A stretch of DNA of 64,000 nucleotides, taken from the NCBI RefSeq assembly GCF_009996845.1, contig NZ_JAACYS010000002.1, forward strand, positions 1 to 64,000. The letters are read 5' to 3'. The notes under the pieces are model-generated. The model saw only the letters and a program-made list of their open reading frames with translations. It was not told the DNA's origin and made no database searches. This DNA comes from Pallidibacillus pasinlerensis (GTDB taxonomy: Bacteria; Bacillota; Bacilli; Bacillales; Caldibacillaceae). The translations under genes and the position numbers were made by a program. Shown piece after piece: positions 62,647-64,000 of the stretch (the stretch's first letter is position 1; each line of letters opens with the position of its first letter).

Positions 62647-62900
62647 GCTGTTCATAAAGTCTCCGCTCCGAACATTTCTCACATAACGCGTTGTTCCGTT
62701 GGCGGACGCTTTCCTAGGGGCTGCTCTGAGCCTTCTCGCCTCGCAAGACACGTCTCTAGGGGTCTCAAGACTCACGCTTTTCCCGCTGGACTCTGAGTAT
62801 CCTTCTTTGGATAAGCACCGCAGGAAAAATGTCTTACATTTTTCCGAGTCGCCGCCAACTTCACTTGAAAAATGTCGGTATTTTGGACTTATTGAACAGC
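62647..62900. mobile_element. MITE-like repeat element with 15-bp terminal inverted repeats
   Basis: A 254-bp element, GC-richer than its surroundings, with ends GCTGTTCATAAAGTC (62647-62661) and GACTTATTGAACAGC (62886-62900) that match as inverted repeats at 13 of 15 positions. The interior (TTGGCGGACGCTTTCC, then TGAGCCTTCTCGCCTCGC and GGGGTCTCAAGACTCACGC) is a pattern I recognise as a widespread non-coding repeat of Bacillaceae genomes. It encodes no transposase. It lies 13 bases from the icmF stop. Confidence 0.75.
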
Positions 62901-62913
62901 ACTACCTATTTTA

Positions 62914-64000
62914 CTATATATTTCTTCGATACTGACCGCCGACTTCATATAAAGCAGCAGTAATTTGACCAAGACTAGCCACCTTGACTGTTTCTATTAA
63001 TTCTTCAAAAATATTACCACCAGATAAGGCTACCTCTTTTAGTCTTTCCAGTGCAGCATCGACTTTATCTTTATTTCTTTCTTTAAACTCATTTAAGTTG
63101 TGAATTTGTGTTTCTTTTTCTTCTTTTGTTGCCCGTGCAACTTCCATTTTATCGATTTCTTCCTCAGATGGAGGGTTTGGATTTAAAAATGTGTTTACAC
63201 CAACAATTGGTAATTCACCTGTATGTTTTTTCATTTCATAGTACATCGATTCATCTTGGATTTTCCCACGTTGATATTGATGCTCCATCGCTCCAAGGAC
63301 GCCACCACGATCATTAATTCGTTCAAATTCTTGTAAAACTGCCTCTTCAACAAGGTCTGTTAATTCTTCAATGATAAAGGAACCTTGTAACGGATTTTCG
63401 TTTTTCGCTAAGCCGTATTCTTTCGTAATAATCATTTGTATTGCCATGGCGCGGCGGACGGATTCTTCTGTTGGTGTTGTAATGGCTTCATCATAGGCGT
63501 TCGTATGCAAGGAGTTACAGTTATCGTAAATCGCCATTAGCGCCTGTAGCGTTGTGCGAATATCGTTAAAGTCAATTTCTTGGGCGTGCAGTGAACGACC
63601 TGATGTTTGAATATGATATTTTAACTTTTGACTACGTTCATTGGCACCGTATTTTTCCTTCATCACAATTGCCCAAATACGACGTGCGACTCGACCGATG
63701 ACACTATATTCTGGGTCAAGACCATTTGAGAAGAAGAAGGATAAATTAGGTGCGAAATCATCAATATGCATCCCGCGGCTTAAATAATATTCAACATACG
63801 TAAAGCCGTTTGCTAATGTAAAGGCAAGTTGCGTAATTGGGTTTGCGCCCGCTTCCGCAATATGATAGCCAGAAATGGATACAGAATAATAATTTCTCAC
63901 ATTGTTTTCAATAAAGTATTGTTGAATATCCCCCATCATTCGTAGGGCAAATTCGGTTGAGAAAATACATGTGTTTTGTCCTTGATCTTCTTTTAAAATA
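62914..64000 (-). CDS. icmF: Acyl-CoA mutase, probably IcmF (C-terminal part, cut by the window edge)
   Basis: The frame runs from the stop at 62914 to the window end without interruption (at least 361 residues), so the 5' part is outside. The sequence [49 protein letters not shown] and [23 protein letters not shown] belongs to the substrate-binding barrel of the B12-dependent methylmalonyl/isobutyryl-CoA mutase family. The C-terminal dimerisation stretch ending in GGQYRRN is typical of IcmF, which fuses the B12 domain, a MeaI-type GTPase and this barrel, and interconverts isobutyryl-CoA and butyryl-CoA. A stand-alone mutase subunit cannot be excluded from this fragment. Confidence 0.82.
   Translation of the reverse strand, partial: ILKEDQGQNTCIFSTEFALRMMGDIQQYFIENNVRNYYSVSISGYHIAEAGANPITQLAFTLANGFTYVEYYLSRGMHIDDFAPNLSFFFSNGLDPEYSVIGRVARRIWAIVMKEKYGANERSQKLKYHIQTSGRSLHAQEIDFNDIRTTLQALMAIYDNCNSLHTNAYDEAITTPTEESVRRAMAIQMIITKEYGLAKNENPLQGSFIIEELTDLVEEAVLQEFERINDRGGVLGAMEHQYQRGKIQDESMYYEMKKHTGELPIVGVNTFLNPNPPSEEEIDKMEVARATKEEKETQIHNLNEFKERNKDKVDAALERLKEVALSGGNIFEELIETVKVASLGQITAALYEVGGQYRRNI

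Noticed and set aside
62699-62935. 78-codon plus-strand frame
   Set aside because: Lies almost entirely inside the MITE-like element and has no start signal.

Overview
The window is about 64 kb of low-GC chromosome from an endospore-forming, flagellated, rod-shaped member of the Bacillaceae. Evidence: sporulation genes spoIIID, spoIIQ, spoIID, spoIIR and spo0F, the cell-shape gene mbl, flagellar rod genes flhO/flhP, two murA paralogues, and a gene order that follows the ywj-ywl-atp-ywm-ywp-ywq stretch of Bacillus subtilis, mostly on the minus strand. I cannot name the species. No rRNA, tRNA, CRISPR array, transposase or prophage was seen.

Layout. 1-7.2 kb: a GtrA-like protein, an acyltransferase-like gene remnant, a SpoIIM-family membrane protein, and the SWIM zinc-finger/SNF2 helicase pair ywqB-ywqA. 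8-12 kb: ssbB with a small downstream gene, ywpF, an Asp/Asn-rich lipoprotein and a small membrane protein coupled to an OpgB/LtaS-type phosphoglycerol transferase. 12-24 kb: fabZ, epuA, flhP, flhO, mbl, spoIIID, spoIIQ, a vanZ-like gene, spoIID, murA, ywmB, ywzB. 24-31 kb: the complete ATP synthase operon atpIBEFHAGDC. 31-38.5 kb: a block placed between upp and atpI, which adjoin in B. subtilis: a Vpr-like secreted protease, a split chromate transporter, an NCS2 permease and a lipoprotein. 38.8-47 kb: upp, glyA, ywlG, rpiB, a chemoreceptor, ywlE, mntP, tsaC. 47.4-64 kb: spoIIR, prmC, prfA, tdk, rpmE, rho, glpX, murZ, tal, spo0F, ywjG, pyrG, rpoE, a small membrane protein gene and the 3' part of a mutase gene, probably icmF, cut by the right edge.

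The genes are mostly housekeeping: ATP synthesis, peptidoglycan precursor synthesis (two MurA), translation termination (PrfA with its methylase PrmC), nucleotide salvage (Upp, Tdk) and synthesis (GlyA, PyrG), transcription termination (Rho), and the forespore/mother-cell dialogue (SpoIIR and SpoIIQ from the forespore, SpoIID and SpoIIID in the mother cell). spoIIQ and spoIIR both carry a GTATA-N15-GTTNANACT sigma-F-like promoter.

The unusual content is intergenic. (1) Two arrays 18.7 kb apart each hold eleven GAGCGA-type cores with exactly the same spacing series (21,21,21,20,19,21,21,40,21,21) although the DNA between cores has diverged; a third short array repeats GTGCGA every 20-21 bp. 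(2) Three tandem arrays at different loci all have an exact 52-bp period and share an AAAATGTC core while their unit bodies differ. (3) A 20-bp palindrome of the type TCAATCAARCGTTTGATTGA occurs 17 times: nine in a 73-bp-period block near tdk and five inside the coding region of the vpr-like protease, where it is translated in two reading frames. (4) Five TTTTACTA octamers, mostly spaced by multiples of 11 bp, lie between ssbB and ywpF. (5) Two DnaA-box clusters, a MITE-like element and GGGAC..GTCCC hairpins abutting gene ends. The periods 21, 52 and 73 bp are all close to whole numbers of helical turns.
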